In this document: positions 6,118-6,296 of the stretch, piece by piece
Position numbering within the stretch: the first letter of the stretch is position 1
How the letters are laid out: each line of letters opens with the position of its first letter
Origin: Bacillota bacterium
GTDB lineage: Bacteria > Bacillota > Bacilli > Alicyclobacillales > Alicyclobacillaceae
Reading direction: 5' to 3'
DNA length: 6,296 nt
Assembly (NCBI GenBank): GCA_021820805.1
Contig: JAKADF010000212.1
Location: 1 to 6,296 of the forward strand
Program-made: the position numbers and the translations under genes
Notes under the pieces: model-generated
Database searches by the model: none
What the model was told of the DNA's origin: nothing
Seen by the model: only the letters and a program-made list of their open reading frames with translations

Positions 6118-6296
6118 CCATATACGATAATAGTTTTAATGGAAATGAATATTTCGTTCTGTCCGCCCTTCTGATTGGCATGCTACTAGTCGTTTTCTTG
6201 CCCAGACGTTTTTCATCTATGGATATCATTATTTATTTTATGACTGGAGTCTTCAGCGGTTTTTCCTTTGACCATATGCTCAGTGTACAACCCATA
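6114..6296 (+). CDS. Second small membrane protein, 5' part only (cut by window end)
   Basis: An open frame of 61 codons runs from an ATG at 6114 to the last base of the window. The ATG overlaps the upstream stop (ATGA), which is the main reason to accept it as a gene. It encodes a short polar N-terminus, a hydrophobic segment (about 13-29), FLPRRFSSMD, then a second hydrophobic segment (about 38-52) and SFDHMLSVQP. The LPRRFS..D block and its position after the first helix match LPKRLS..D of the preceding protein, so the two look like diverged paralogues that may work together in the membrane. Function, full length and the rest of the operon lie outside the window. Confidence 0.65.
   Translation, partial: MTIYDNSFNGNEYFVLSALLIGMLLVVFLPRRFSSMDIIIYFMTGVFSGFSFDHMLSVQPI

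Overview
The window reads as chromosomal DNA of a low-to-middle GC, probably spore-forming Bacillota (Bacillales). The evidence is a histidine kinase with the H-box style of Bacillus sporulation kinases, strong GGAGG-type Shine-Dalgarno sites used with several GTG starts, and a Gram-positive type lipoprotein binding protein. Alicyclobacillaceae is a possible home, but that is only an impression. No rRNA, tRNA, CRISPR array or mobile element is visible.

Layout: (1) Minus strand, 45-1385: a membrane-anchored PAS sensor histidine kinase with no response regulator beside it. (2) 1386-1793: a non-coding stretch of about 400 bases. It holds a rho-independent terminator for minus-strand transcripts, a near-consensus promoter-like site placed just upstream of that terminator, and a long imperfect inverted repeat in front of the kinase. 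(3) Minus strand, 5333 down to 1794: a compact four-gene ABC importer operon of the taurine/sulfonate/nitrate (SsuABC/TauABC, NMT1/THI5-like) type, ordered lipoprotein - permease A - ATPase - permease B. (4) 5334-5649: a divergent intergenic region with small palindromes. (5) Plus strand, 5650 to the right edge: two small multi-pass membrane proteins of unknown function. They overlap by ATGA, share a motif, and the second is cut by the window end.

The importer is self-contained. The lipoprotein captures a small substrate, two different but homologous permeases probably form a heterodimeric channel, and one ATPase type powers it. The substrate cannot be read from the sequence. The kinase lies on the same strand downstream but is separated by the terminator, so a shared function is not implied. 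The membrane-protein pair is divergently transcribed and shows no obvious link to the importer.

Two start sites differ from the longest open frames. The lipoprotein starts at a GTG at 5333. Permease A starts at a GTG at 4246, which makes the two permeases exactly equal in length (272 residues) and alignable end to end without a gap. I found no convincing novel multi-gene system. The points most worth a second look are the promoter-terminator module at 1608-1698, the paired permeases and the tandem membrane proteins.
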